DNA of 64,000 nucleotides from an uncultured Lachnospiraceae bacterium (GCA_902780405.1 CACZFI010000007.1:1-64000); one strand, 5' to 3'; counted from the stretch's first letter, positions 42,429-51,407 are shown. Translations and numbers: made by a program. Notes: a model not told the origin generated them from the sequence alone.

Positions 42429-44119
42429 TAGTAGGTATCGATTTAGGAACCACCAACAGTTTAATATCATACTTTGACGGCGAAAAGTCTGTCGTGATAC
42501 CGAATCGTCTCGGCAAACTCCTCACACCATCCGCAGTATCCGTGGATGAGGAGGGTACGGTCTATGTCGGTGAGACGGCGAAGGAGAGAAAACTCCGCTT
42601 CCCGGGAACAACGGCAGAAGTATTCAAGCGAAGCATGGGAACCGCCAAGAAATTTACGCTTGGTGAAAGAGAGTTTACGGCAGCGGAGCTTTCTTCTTTC
42701 GTGTTAAAGTCCTTGAAGGAAGATGCGGAAGCCTATCTCGGTGAGACCATCGAGGAGGCGGTCGTTTCCGTTCCGGCGTATTTCAACGACAAGCAGAGAA
42801 AGGATACGAAGAAGGCGGGAGAACTGGCGGGCTTCCGGGTGGAACGTATCATTAGTGAGCCTACGGCAGCGGCTGTGGCGTACGGATTAGACAAAAAAGA
42901 TGCGGACACCAAGTTTCTGGTGTTCGATCTGGGCGGAGGTACATTTGATGTGTCTATCCTCGAACTCTTCCAGAATATTATGGAGGTTCGAGCGGTAGCA
43001 GGTGATAATTTTCTCGGCGGAGAGGATTTCACCGAGGTGCTTGAGCAGATGTTCTTCCGCGAGAAGGAGATCGATGAGGACAGCCTCGATGCCAAGCAGC
43101 GCGCACATGTAAGAAAGCAGGCCGAGATCTGCAAGATGGGATTTGAGGAGGGCAAGTCCTCCACCTTTAAGTGCAAGATCGGAGAAGAGTCTTACAGCTA
43201 TGAGATCAGCCTCGAGGATTATGAGAAGTCGTGTCAGGTGCTCCTTGCGAAGATCAGAAAGCCGATCGAGCGCAGCTTAAAGGATGCAAATGTCAAGCTG
43301 TCCGATATCAGTGAGGTCATCTTGGTGGGCGGCGCGACCAAGCTTCCGATCGTAAGACGCTTTGTCAGCAGACTGTTCGGACGTATTCCGAATACCAATA
43401 TCAACCCCGACGAGGTTGTTGCATACGGCGCAGCGATCCAGGCTGCGATGAAGGAACGCAATGAGGCCGTGAAGGAAGTGATCCTCACGGATGTCTGCCC
43501 CTTCACTTTGGGTACGGAGGTGTCCATCACCAGAAGCGGCGGTTTGCATGACAGCGGTCATTACCTGCCGATGATCGAGCGAAATTCGGTCATTCCGGTA
43601 TCACATACCGAGCGCCTTTATACGGTGTATGAGAACCAGAGCACGATCCGTGTGGAGATCCTGCAGGGTGAGAGCCGCATTGCGAGAAACAATGTCTACC
43701 TCGGAGAGATCGATGTATCCGTTCCGATGGGACCTGCGGGCAAGGAAGCCGTGGATGTCACCTATACCTACGATGTAAACTCCATCCTGGAGGTCATCGT
43801 CAAAGTGGTTTCCACCAAGCTTGAAAAGCGTGTCGTGATCAAGAACGAAGAGACGGATATGACCGATGAGGAGATCGATGAGAGACTTGCCTCTCTGGCG
43901 GCCCTGAAGATCCATCCGCGTGAGCAGGAAGAGAACAAGCTCCTGTTGATGCGCGGTGATCGTATGTATGAGGAGTCCGTCGGCGAGAAGCGTCGGATCA
44001 TCGAGCAAAGGATGAACCGCTTCGAGGAGATTCTGGATAAGCAGGATCGCACTGTAATTGAAGAGGAGCGAAAGGACTTTCGCGAGTTTTTGGACGCTAT
44101 GGAAGAGGAGGAAGAGTAA
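42425..44119 (+). CDS. HscC-like Hsp70 chaperone
   Basis: 564 aa, shorter than DnaK (about 610-640). N-terminal [16 protein letters not shown], the [13 protein letters not shown] phosphate loop, the [11 protein letters not shown] segment and the [12 protein letters not shown] adenosine motif are intact, followed by a substrate-binding beta domain and a short charged helical tail in place of the long DnaK lid. These traits match the HscC group. Coupled to the J-like/TPR gene upstream and Hsp20 downstream (2-bp gap), so the three probably act together. Not the housekeeping DnaK: no grpE, dnaJ or HrcA/CIRCE nearby. Confidence 0.9.
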   Translation: MIVGIDLGTTNSLISYFDGEKSVVIPNRLGKLLTPSAVSVDEEGTVYVGETAKERKLRFPGTTAEVFKRSMGTAKKFTLGEREFTAAELSSFVLKSLKEDAEAYLGETIEEAVVSVPAYFNDKQRKDTKKAGELAGFRVERIISEPTAAAVAYGLDKKDADTKFLVFDLGGGTFDVSILELFQNIMEVRAVAGDNFLGGEDFTEVLEQMFFREKEIDEDSLDAKQRAHVRKQAEICKMGFEEGKSSTFKCKIGEESYSYEISLEDYEKSCQVLLAKIRKPIERSLKDANVKLSDISEVILVGGATKLPIVRRFVSRLFGRIPNTNINPDEVVAYGAAIQAAMKERNEAVKEVILTDVCPFTLGTEVSITRSGGLHDSGHYLPMIERNSVIPVSHTERLYTVYENQSTIRVEILQGESRIARNNVYLGEIDVSVPMGPAGKEAVDVTYTYDVNSILEVIVKVVSTKLEKRVVIKNEETDMTDEEIDERLASLAALKIHPREQEENKLLLMRGDRMYEESVGEKRRIIEQRMNRFEEILDKQDRTVIEEERKDFREFLDAMEEEEE

Positions 44120-44121
44120 GT

Positions 44122-44514
44122 ATGTTTAACAGCGGAGAGTTGAATCTGTTTGATGACGTGGTTTCCGGAGTCCCGCAGATCATGCGGACGGACATCCTCG
44201 AGAAGGACGGCTATTATCTTCTGGAAATCGAGCTTCCGGGTTACAATCGTGACGATGTGACGGCTGAGCTTTCGGACGGAAGACTCACCATTATTGCGGA
44301 CAAGCCGCAGCACATCGAAAAGGACGGATCCAAGACAAATTACCTAAGGCGTGAGCGCCTTGTGGGCGGATGCAAAAGAAGCTTCTATGTCGGTGATAAG
44401 GTGAAACAGACGGACATTCAGGCGGCGTTTAAGGACGGCATCCTGTCTGTGATGATCCATAACGGGGAGATGGAGATCGACAGGGAGAAGGTAAAACTGA
44501 TTCCGATTTCATAA
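44122..44514 (+). CDS. Hsp20 family small heat shock protein
   Basis: 130 aa alpha-crystallin domain: MRTDILEKDGYYLLEIELPGYNRDDVTAELSDGRLTI, FYVGDKVKQTDIQAAFKDGILSVMI. Short N-terminal arm and almost no C-terminal IxI extension (ends KLIPIS). ATP-independent holdase; third gene of the chaperone operon. Confidence 0.92.
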   Translation: MFNSGELNLFDDVVSGVPQIMRTDILEKDGYYLLEIELPGYNRDDVTAELSDGRLTIIADKPQHIEKDGSKTNYLRRERLVGGCKRSFYVGDKVKQTDIQAAFKDGILSVMIHNGEMEIDREKVKLIPIS

Positions 44515-44556
44515 ATGTTTTTTTGAGGGGCGATACATATTTAAGGAGGAGAAAGT

Positions 44557-45888
44557 ATGATAGGTATGTTGCTTTCCGCCAATATCATAGCGCAGCTCAT
44601 CTTGATTGCGCTGACCATATGGGGATATTGGGTGGTGTTTGCAAAGTGTGAGAAACCGAAGTGGTATAGTTTTATCCCGGTGTTTCGAGAGTATCAGCTC
44701 GGTAAATGTGCCGACAGGGAGACGGATGCTCGTGTGTACGTATGGTTTACGGCAGTTGATTACGGCTTCAATGTCTATTCAATCTTAAATCCCGGCTGGA
44801 ATGAGAGCGGTAGCTTCCTTGTGCTGTTGGTTGCATTGATTGTGCTCACTTGTTTTTTCGGAACATTTATTTATGCAATCCGTATCTACTCAGGTCTCTG
44901 TGATCTCTTCGGAGTGAAGAAGAGAAAACTCTGGTGGATGATTGTTTTCGACAACAGTATTCTTCTTTTGATCTTCGGCCTTCGCAAGAAGTATCAGCCC
45001 AAGTTCATCTATGTGGATGAGCGTGACAATGAGGGTGCCGCGCTTTCCGGTATTCGTGCGGATGCTTTGGAGGAGGGCCTCACGGTCAACATCGAAGAGC
45101 GTACTGCAAGTGATTTCTTTAAGAAGCGTTATCTGCTTCGCGATATCCATTTGAATATTCAGCCCGGACACATGGTGCTGCTTTTAGGCGGTTCCGGTGC
45201 GGGTAAGACCACATTTTTAAATGCGGTGAACGGCTACGAAAAAGCGAAGGCGGAAATTCTCTTAGACGGCAACAATGTCTACGAGGACTACGCCAAGATG
45301 AAATACAAGGTGGGTTTTGTACCCCAGATGGACTTAATGCGTACCAACGATACCGTCGGACGTACGTTGATGGATGCGGCAAAACTTCGACTTCCTTCGG
45401 ATACCAAGGGTAGCGATAGAAGAGAGCGCGTACTTGAGGTGCTTCGCTTCTTCGGACTTGAGCCGGTGAAGGACAAGCTCTGCGACAAACTTTCCGGCGG
45501 ACAGAGAAAGCGTCTGTCCATCGCGATGGAATACATTTCCAATCCGGATCTGTTCATCTTGGATGAGCCGGATTCCGGTCTCGACGGCGTTATGGCGAGA
45601 GAACTTATGGAAGGCCTTCGTAAGATTGCCGACCAGGGCAAGATCGTCATCGTCATCACACACTCTCCGGATCGTGTCATCGATCTCTTCGACGACGTGA
45701 TCGTACTTGCAAAGGATTCCAAGCTGACCGGCCGTCTCACCTACTTCGGACCTGTCGAAGAGGCGAAGAAGTTCTTCGAGCGCGACAAGATGGAGCAGGT
45801 GGTGCTCCGCATCAACCGCAAGGAAGAGGGCGGCGAAGGTTTAGCGGACAGCTTTATCGAGAAATATGCGGAGGTGTGCCATGGCTGA
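44557..45888 (+). CDS. ABC transporter ATPase with N-terminal four-helix membrane domain
   Basis: 443 aa. The first 150 residues hold four membrane helices resembling the DUF5684 type (PKWYSFIPVFREYQLGKCA, FGVKKRKLWWMIVFDNSILLLI). An ABCG-like ATPase follows: Walker A GGSGAGKTT (about 211-219), Q-loop FVPQMD, signature LSGGQRKRLS, Walker B LFILDEPDSGLDG, His switch ITHS. The membrane domain is not an ABC permease; the permease is the next gene, overlapping by 8 bp. Substrate unknown. Confidence 0.88.
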   Translation: MIGMLLSANIIAQLILIALTIWGYWVVFAKCEKPKWYSFIPVFREYQLGKCADRETDARVYVWFTAVDYGFNVYSILNPGWNESGSFLVLLVALIVLTCFFGTFIYAIRIYSGLCDLFGVKKRKLWWMIVFDNSILLLIFGLRKKYQPKFIYVDERDNEGAALSGIRADALEEGLTVNIEERTASDFFKKRYLLRDIHLNIQPGHMVLLLGGSGAGKTTFLNAVNGYEKAKAEILLDGNNVYEDYAKMKYKVGFVPQMDLMRTNDTVGRTLMDAAKLRLPSDTKGSDRRERVLEVLRFFGLEPVKDKLCDKLSGGQRKRLSIAMEYISNPDLFILDEPDSGLDGVMARELMEGLRKIADQGKIVIVITHSPDRVIDLFDDVIVLAKDSKLTGRLTYFGPVEEAKKFFERDKMEQVVLRINRKEEGGEGLADSFIEKYAEVCHG

Positions 45889-46843
45889 TAGAGAGATTAA
45901 GAAAAAAGTACGGTCCCACACTTACCGCGGCCGTTTTACACAGATTCCCATCTACATCGGAAAATTCTTCCGCATGTTTGTCTACTTGAGTGACTGGAAG
46001 GTTATCCCCATGGCAGCATGTATCGCAGCCTTGGTTGCCTTCGTTGTAAGAAGCACCTTCTTCGTCACCATGGAAGGAACGATCAAGGGTACACTTGCCC
46101 TTACCTCAGTGGCTCTTTGGAACGGATGCTTTAACTCCATTCAGGTTGTCTGCCGTGAGCGTGCCATCATCAAGCGTGAGCATCGTTCCGGTATGCACAT
46201 CACATCCTACATCTTTTCGCACATGTTTTATCAGGCATTCCTGTGCGTGCTTCAGACGGTAACAACCATTGCCATCTGCATGTACCTCAAGGTGAAGTTC
46301 CCGAACACCCCTGTGGTAACGGATTACTTCCTGCTTGATTTGGGAATCACTTTATTCCTGATTACATTTGCTGCGGATATGCTTTCGCTTTTTATCTCCT
46401 GCGTGGTAAAATCAACCACCGCAGCCATGACGGTGATGCCGCTGGTACTCCTTGTTCAGTTGGTATTTTCCGGAATCCTTTTCTCGCTTCCGAAGAGCAT
46501 GGAGAAGGCGACACATTTGATGATCTCAAATCACGGTGCCTGCGCCATCTGCGCACTCGCTGATTACAATGAACTTCCCTCAAGTTCCGGATGGACCATG
46601 ATCAAGAAGATGGCAGACCAGCCGGATGCGGATCCCGAGATCAAGGCCATGGTAGTCACCATGGAGGCCGAGGGCAAGGATGAGTATGTAAAGCGTGAGA
46701 CCGCAAAGTCCAATTTCAAAGAGGATTACGTGAAGAGCTACGATAACCTAACACGTCGTTGGGCAGTGATCGGCATCTTCGCATTTCTCTTCGCGGGTGC
46801 ATCCGTCATCGCACTTGAATTTATTGACAAAGATAAACGATAA
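45881..46843 (+). CDS. ABC-2 type permease
   Basis: 320 aa with six predicted membrane helices and ABC-2 features such as VCRERAIIKREHRSGMHITSYIFSHMFYQAF and a CVVKSTTAAMTVMPLVLLVQLVFSGILF segment, as in ABCG-type permeases. A charged loop of about 90 residues precedes the last helix and should face outside. ATG 45881 follows GGAGG by 6 bases. Forms an exporter with the ATPase upstream; ends just before the infC promoter. Confidence 0.87.
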   Translation: MADREIKKKVRSHTYRGRFTQIPIYIGKFFRMFVYLSDWKVIPMAACIAALVAFVVRSTFFVTMEGTIKGTLALTSVALWNGCFNSIQVVCRERAIIKREHRSGMHITSYIFSHMFYQAFLCVLQTVTTIAICMYLKVKFPNTPVVTDYFLLDLGITLFLITFAADMLSLFISCVVKSTTAAMTVMPLVLLVQLVFSGILFSLPKSMEKATHLMISNHGACAICALADYNELPSSSGWTMIKKMADQPDADPEIKAMVVTMEAEGKDEYVKRETAKSNFKEDYVKSYDNLTRRWAVIGIFAFLFAGASVIALEFIDKDKR

Positions 46844-46848
46844 AACAC

Positions 46849-46885
46849 TTGACATCCTGCGTACTGTCATGGTATAGTACGCAGG
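46849..46885 (+). promoter_or_regulatory. infC operon promoter with a palindromic operator
   Basis: TTGACA (46849-46854) and TATAGT (46873-46878), 18-bp spacer. A perfect inverted repeat CCTGCGTACT (46856-46865) and AGTACGCAGG (46876-46885) with a 10-bp gap covers the spacer and -10 box. Confidence 0.8.
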
Positions 46886-47008
46886 TATGTTAAACAAAGC
46901 AGAGTATCCACTCTCACCTTAGCACATTTGTGACTCGGGTTTCGGACATGAGAATGATTTTTCTTGCCTTCAGTGGATAGTTTGCCTATCCGCTTATTTT
47001 TTTGTGTT
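46886..47008 (+). promoter_or_regulatory. L20-type leader / attenuator of infC-rpmI-rplT
   Basis: The leader can form TATCCACT (46905-46912) with AGTGGATA (46972-46979), or the terminator GGATAG (46975-46980) with CTATCC (46986-46991) followed by a T-rich tract to 47006. The two share bases and exclude each other. Position before infC matches the known L20-controlled leader of Firmicutes; the identity is inferred from context. Confidence 0.72.
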
Positions 47009-47022
47009 GGAGGTGTGTCAAT

Positions 47023-47535
47023 ATTAGCAACGAATTAATGATCAACGAACAAATCAGAGAAAAAGAGGTCAGAGTCATCGGTATCGATGGCGAACAGCTC
47101 GGTGTAATGCCCACCAAGGACGCCATGAAGATGGCGCAGGATGAGGGCGCAGATCTGATTAAGATCGCTCCTACGGCGAAGCCCCCTGTCTGCAAGATCA
47201 TGGATTACGGTAAGTACCGCTATGAGCAGGCGAGGAAAGAGAAGGAAGCGAAAAAGAAGCAGCGCGTGATCGAGATCAAAGAGGTTCGACTTTCCCCGAA
47301 CATCGATGACAACGATTTGAACACCAAAGCGAATATGGCAAGAAAATTCCTGACCAAGGGTGACAAGGTGAAGGTTACACTTCGTTTTCGAGGCAGGGAG
47401 CTGGCGCATACCGCGAACGGCAAAGCAATCCTCGACGCATTTGCAGAGACGTTATCTGACATCTCTGTAGTTGAGAAGCCCCCCAAATTCGAAGGCAGAA
47501 GTATGATTATGTATTTAGCTGAAAAGCGAGGATAA
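47023..47535 (+). CDS. infC: Translation initiation factor IF-3, AUU start
   Basis: 170 aa. Binds the 30S subunit and checks start-codon choice. N-domain [23 protein letters not shown], linker [17 protein letters not shown]-domain [10 protein letters not shown] and [10 protein letters not shown]. The start is ATT at 47023, 9 bases after GGAGG (47009-47013): the longer frame from TTG 47002 would run over the ribosome site, and the later ATG 47038 would cut conserved residues. AUU starts are known for infC and let IF-3 control its own synthesis. Confidence 0.93.
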   Translation: MSNELMINEQIREKEVRVIGIDGEQLGVMPTKDAMKMAQDEGADLIKIAPTAKPPVCKIMDYGKYRYEQARKEKEAKKKQRVIEIKEVRLSPNIDDNDLNTKANMARKFLTKGDKVKVTLRFRGRELAHTANGKAILDAFAETLSDISVVEKPPKFEGRSMIMYLAEKRG

Positions 47536-47551
47536 AAAGGAGGAACTAAAG

Positions 47552-47749
47552 ATGCCGAAGTTAAAGACAAAGAAGGCAGCTGCAAAGCGTTTCAAGAAGA
47601 CAGGAACAGGTGAACTCAAGAGAAACAAGGCTTACAAGAGCCACATTCTTACCAAGAAGTCTACCAAGAGAAAGAGAAACCTTAGAAAAGCTACCATGAC
47701 CGATGCCACCAACAGCAAGGTTATGAAGAAGATTTTACCGTATATGTAA
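47552..47749 (+). CDS. rpmI: Ribosomal protein bL35
   Basis: 65 aa, [20 protein letters not shown], the standard L35 start, strongly basic. GGAGG 9 bases before ATG. Second gene of the infC operon. Confidence 0.97.
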   Translation: MPKLKTKKAAAKRFKKTGTGELKRNKAYKSHILTKKSTKRKRNLRKATMTDATNSKVMKKILPYM

Positions 47750-47768
47750 CAAGGAGGAGACGTGAATC

Positions 47769-48125
47769 ATGGCAAGAATTAAAGGTGGCGTAGGCGCCAA
47801 GAAGAGACATAACAGAACATTAAAGCTTGCAAAGGGTTACAAGGGTGCCCGTTCCAAGCAGTATAGAGTAGCAAAGCAGTCCGTAATGAGAGCACTCGCT
47901 TCATCCTATGCAGGAAGAAAGCAGAGAAAGAGAGATATGAGAAGCCTCTGGATCGCACGTATCAACGCTGCAGCCAGACTCAACGGTCTTTCTTACAGCA
48001 AGTTCATGTATGGACTGAAGCTTGCAGGTGTAGATCTCAACCGTAAGATGCTTTCCGAGATGGCAGTAAGCGATCCCGAGGGCTTCACCAAGGTTGCTGA
48101 GGTTGCCAAGAGCAAGCTTGCATAA
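47769..48125 (+). CDS. rplT: Ribosomal protein bL20
   Basis: 118 aa, [16 protein letters not shown] and the [16 protein letters not shown] segment. Besides its ribosomal role L20 represses this operon in Bacillus by binding the leader; the leader at 46886 is the likely target here. Confidence 0.97.
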   Translation: MARIKGGVGAKKRHNRTLKLAKGYKGARSKQYRVAKQSVMRALASSYAGRKQRKRDMRSLWIARINAAARLNGLSYSKFMYGLKLAGVDLNRKMLSEMAVSDPEGFTKVAEVAKSKLA

Positions 48126-48137
48126 TTCATTTGCACA

Positions 48138-48168
48138 TGAAAAAGCACGGCGATGCCGTGCTTTTTTT
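48138..48168 (+). terminator. Terminator of the infC operon
   Basis: AAGCACGGC-GAT-GCCGTGCTT followed by T8. Confidence 0.93.
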
Positions 48169-48231
48169 TCGTTGAAGCGGGGATATGCCCGGGAAACCGT
48201 GCGTGCGGGGAAAAGCCTCCTCATATTGTAT

Positions 48232-48261
48232 TTGCGAATGGGGACGGGGATGGAGTATAAT
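48232..48261 (+). promoter_or_regulatory. Promoter of the transglutaminase/ChW gene
   Basis: TTGCGA (48232-48237), 18 bp, TATAAT (48256-48261). Confidence 0.65.
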
Positions 48262-48299
48262 ATTTCTATCTATAGACTCTGAAATGAGAGGTGTATTCG

Positions 48300-50840
48300 A
48301 TGAAATATAAGAACAGATTCTTCGCAAGAATCATAGTGACAATGCTTACCATGGTGCTTGTCTTTACCGGAGAGAGCACGTTGCTTTCCCGTGCGGGATA
48401 TGATGACACACAGATATCTGCAGCAACCGAAACGGATGCGGATCCGCAGGTAGAGACGGTGGTTGGGCAGACGGAGTATCCGACGGGACTTGCGCCCGCT
48501 ATGGAAGGCGTTGCTGATTTTTCCGATATATCTGCGCCCTCCAAATCATCTACTACAAGTAGCTTAAGATTACAGGGGAGTTCTGCTCGCCTGCTTGCAG
48601 GAAGAGACTGGTCAAGCTACAGCGGCAATTACTGCTACAACAATTTCACGGACGCCGAGAAGGCGCTTTATGATGCCTTAAAGCAGACTTCGGACCGGCT
48701 GATCAACGGGACAATGGATTGTACTCAAACAGCTGTCAGAATGGGAAGTGAAACTGTTTACGTGTATTTGTATACGGACGGTCTTTGTGCCTATGAGGGT
48801 ATGACCTCCGAGCAGGCCAATCTGATCGCATGGTATTTTTATTACAACAATCCGCAGTATTATTTTTATAAAAACACTGTGATCAGCGGAACTCTGGGTG
48901 ATGGTTCCACGGTTGTGACGATCGGCGTATACGACGAATTTGCATCCGGAACCGACAGGGCTGCAGCGACTACAGCTGTAGCTGCAAGGATGGACGCAAT
49001 CGAGGCACAGCTTGATCCTTTAATTGCAAATTGTACGGACGATTTAGCGAAGGAAACGGTCATCCACGATTACGAATTGGAACGATTGGATTATAAGGAA
49101 GGAACCCTTGATCAGTCCGTTTACACTGCATTGATACCGGATGCGACTACGGGAAAATACTATACGGTTTGTGCAGGGTACAGTAAGTTTTTTGCAATGT
49201 ATGCAAATCACTATGGCCTTAGTGCGGTGATTGTTACAGGTACAGGACGTGGTGAAAACCATGCGTGGAACAGGGTGAATATAAGCGGGAATTGGTACAA
49301 TGTGGATACCACATGGGACGATCCGAACAGCTATACCTATTTCAATAAATCAGACAGCACATTTTTGACAAGCAGACATGTTCCCGGACCGGATAGTAGC
49401 GGAGATTCCATAGGCGATTATCACGAGTGGTTGCCGACTTGCTTGAGTGATTCCGTGGGTTGTGGGAATTGCGGAAGTAACCGGGCACCTACCGTTTCCA
49501 GAATTGAAGCAACCTGTGTGAGTGATGGGTCTATTACTTATACATGTGAGGAATGCGGGCAGTCTACGGTGGTTCCAATCGCAGCCAAGGGACACGCTTC
49601 CGATGGGGGCAAGGTAACGAAAGCACAGACATGTACGGAGGACGGCGTGAGAACTTATACCTGTACCAGAGAGGGCTGCGGCGAAGTGCTTAGGACCGAG
49701 ACGATTTCAGCACCCGGACATTCGTGGAATTCCGGCGTGGTAACGAGGGTAGCTACAACGACATCGACGGGTGTAAAAACCTATACATGTACCGTGTGCA
49801 AGGCAACAAAGACCGAGCCGATTCCCAAGGTGACCGTTCCTGCGGCATCCGTGTCCTACATAACGCATATTCAGAATATCGGATGGGAGAGCGCATACCG
49901 CGTGGACGGTGCTGTCTCCGGAACCAGCGGAAGAAGTCTTCGCCTTGAGGGAATCAGAATCAAAGCTGCAGGCAATTCGAACCTGGGCGTGCAGTATACG
50001 ACACATTGTCAGGATTACGGCTGGCTTGCGTGGTCCGCAAACGGTGAGATGAACGGTACCGAAGGCGAGTCCAAGCGTCTTGAGGCGATCATGATCAATC
50101 TGACCGGCGCGGACAAGGATCTGTATGATATCTATTATCGCGTGCATGCGCAGAACATCGGATGGATGAACTGGGCGAAAAACGGTGCGCCCGCAGGTAC
50201 CGCGGGGTACGGATACCGCCTCGAGGCGATCCAGATCCAGGTGGTCCAAAGAGGTGCGTCTTATGATGCGGCCAAGGGCGGAATCAAGAGTGTATCCGCC
50301 GATGCCTACAGAGACAAGAATCACGGCGGTACGCCGGTGGTTTTAAACAGTTCGATCCCGAATCTGTCTTATCGGACGCATGTCCAGAATGTGGGATGGC
50401 AGGCATGGAGAACAAACGGCGCATTTTCCGGAACCAGCGGAAGGAGTCTCAGGCTCGAGGGCATCAATATCAAACTGACCAACAAGGACTATACGGGCGG
50501 GATCAGATACAAGACTCATATCCAGAATATCGGCTGGGAGAATCAGTGGCGCACGGACGGAACCATGTCCGGAACCAGCGGAAGGAGTCTCAGGCTGGAA
50601 GCCATCGATGTGGAACTCTACGGTGAGATTGCATCCTATTATGATATCTATTACCGCGTGCATGCGCAGGATGTCGGCTGGATGGGCTGGGCGAAAAACG
50701 GCGCACATGCCGGAACCGCGGGATACGGAAGACGCCTCGAGGGTATTCAGATCGTGCTTGTAAAGAAGGGGGCTGCAGCACCGGCGCAAGCCTATGGCGG
50801 TATTCAGTCGATAACCGCTAAACCGTATGTTTGGAGATAG
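48300..50840 (+). CDS. Secreted transglutaminase-like protein with six ChW repeats
   Basis: 846 aa. Signal peptide (ARIIVTMLTMVLVFTGESTLLS, likely cleaved near 35), a transglutaminase-like domain with Cys291 (VCAGYSKFF), His321 (NHAWN) and Asp336 (VDTTWDD), a Cys-rich linker of two or three CxxC modules (TCEECGQS, CTREGCGE, CTVCKATK) of the type seen in clostridial surface proteins, then six ChW repeats to the end. ATG 48300 has GAGAGG upstream. The C-terminus is nearly identical to the fragment at 1-358. It probably binds the cell surface or host material through ChW and modifies protein or peptide amines. Confidence 0.9.
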   Translation: MKYKNRFFARIIVTMLTMVLVFTGESTLLSRAGYDDTQISAATETDADPQVETVVGQTEYPTGLAPAMEGVADFSDISAPSKSSTTSSLRLQGSSARLLAGRDWSSYSGNYCYNNFTDAEKALYDALKQTSDRLINGTMDCTQTAVRMGSETVYVYLYTDGLCAYEGMTSEQANLIAWYFYYNNPQYYFYKNTVISGTLGDGSTVVTIGVYDEFASGTDRAAATTAVAARMDAIEAQLDPLIANCTDDLAKETVIHDYELERLDYKEGTLDQSVYTALIPDATTGKYYTVCAGYSKFFAMYANHYGLSAVIVTGTGRGENHAWNRVNISGNWYNVDTTWDDPNSYTYFNKSDSTFLTSRHVPGPDSSGDSIGDYHEWLPTCLSDSVGCGNCGSNRAPTVSRIEATCVSDGSITYTCEECGQSTVVPIAAKGHASDGGKVTKAQTCTEDGVRTYTCTREGCGEVLRTETISAPGHSWNSGVVTRVATTTSTGVKTYTCTVCKATKTEPIPKVTVPAASVSYITHIQNIGWESAYRVDGAVSGTSGRSLRLEGIRIKAAGNSNLGVQYTTHCQDYGWLAWSANGEMNGTEGESKRLEAIMINLTGADKDLYDIYYRVHAQNIGWMNWAKNGAPAGTAGYGYRLEAIQIQVVQRGASYDAAKGGIKSVSADAYRDKNHGGTPVVLNSSIPNLSYRTHVQNVGWQAWRTNGAFSGTSGRSLRLEGINIKLTNKDYTGGIRYKTHIQNIGWENQWRTDGTMSGTSGRSLRLEAIDVELYGEIASYYDIYYRVHAQDVGWMGWAKNGAHAGTAGYGRRLEGIQIVLVKKGAAAPAQAYGGIQSITAKPYVWR

Positions 50841-50927
50841 ATGAGACGTGATATGACAGGATTCATTCGCTGTGCAGACAGTACCCATGTGATCGTTGCG
50901 TGCAAGCAATCAGGACTTTGGTGTGCG

Positions 50928-50956
50928 TTGACTTTCTGCACCGAAGGGTATATAAT
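50928..50956 (+). promoter_or_regulatory. Strong promoter of a short convergent RNA
   Basis: TTGACT (50928-50933), 17 bp, TATAAT (50951-50956), with no good ORF behind it. Confidence 0.8.
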
Positions 50957-50962
50957 ATGCTT

Positions 50963-51066
50963 ACCAGGCAAGTCGGAAGGTGAGTCTATTTCACCCAACC
51001 CGGCGAATCAAAGCTTTATTAGAAAAGCCGTTCTACTTTTCCGAGTTGAGGCGGCTTTTCTTATGC
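50963..51066 (+). ncRNA. Candidate antitoxin RNA of a type I toxin-antitoxin-like locus
   Basis: About 100 nt expected from the promoter at 50928 to a bidirectional hairpin (GAAAAGCCG at 51022-51030 and CGGCTTTTC at 51052-51060). It overlaps the 3' end of the 36-aa toxin-like gene on the other strand and its terminator. Its 5' part matches the 5' leader of the toxin mRNA in sense. The plus-strand frame 50841-51113 running through it has no ribosome site and is not called. Confidence 0.6.
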
Positions 51067-51143
51067 TCAAAAATCTTTTCTACTATGTCAAAAACCAGCT
51101 TTCCAGCAGATAATATGACCATGAGAATTTCATATATGCTCAT
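51033..51143 (-). CDS. Toxin-like 36-aa membrane peptide
   Basis: Minus-strand ATG 51141-51143 to TAG 51033. The peptide starts MSIYEILMVILSAGKLVFD and ends with a charged Lys/Arg/Glu tail: one membrane helix plus cationic tail, as in type I toxins and the putative holin-like toxin group. AGGGAGGGTGATG precedes it; an in-frame ATG 6 bases upstream is possible. The gene ends inside a bidirectional terminator shared with the convergent RNA at 50963. Inferred membrane-depolarising toxin; too short for standard gene finders. Confidence 0.7.
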   Translation of the reverse strand: MSIYEILMVILSAGKLVFDIVEKIFEHKKSRLNSEK

Positions 51144-51325
51144 AAGCATCACCCTCCCTTTCAGGCTCGGGTTGGGTGAACAGCGCGCCTCCCGACCCGC
51201 CGGGTAAGCACATTATGGTATTGAAAATGTTGGGTATTCTTGCACGACAGTACAGAAATATCTGAGCAATAGAATCATATCAAATCTTTGTTTTGATTTC
51301 AAGTTGTCCTGTTTACATTTTTTAC

Positions 51326-51354
51326 TTTACATGTTTATTAATCAATGATACAAT
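51326..51354 (+). promoter_or_regulatory. Promoter of the 51408 gene
   Basis: TTTACA (51326-51331), 17 bp, TACAAT (51349-51354). Confidence 0.7.
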
Positions 51355-51407
51355 ATGTAAAGAAAACTTGGCATTACGACAAGAAAACTTGAAATGGAGG
51401 GGTTGAT

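Larger units (their letters stand above)
50956..51219. repeat. Inverted repeat framing the toxin-like locus
   Basis: Both ends read inward TATAAT/CATAAT, (A/G)TGCTTACC, GTCGG, then TTCACCCAACCCG. The last is a perfect 13-bp inverted repeat (50990-51002 region and 51168-51180 region). Each convergent transcript therefore begins with a related sequence. The region 50841-51407 holds only this locus. Confidence 0.75.

Noticed and set aside
42425..44119. Housekeeping dnaK
   Set aside because: Shorter lid region, coupling to a J-like/TPR gene and absence of grpE, dnaJ and hrcA favour an HscC-type paralogue.
50841..51113. 90-codon plus-strand frame after the ChW gene
   Set aside because: It crosses the strong promoter at 50928-50956, lacks a ribosome site and resembles no protein; the region is better explained by the toxin-like locus.
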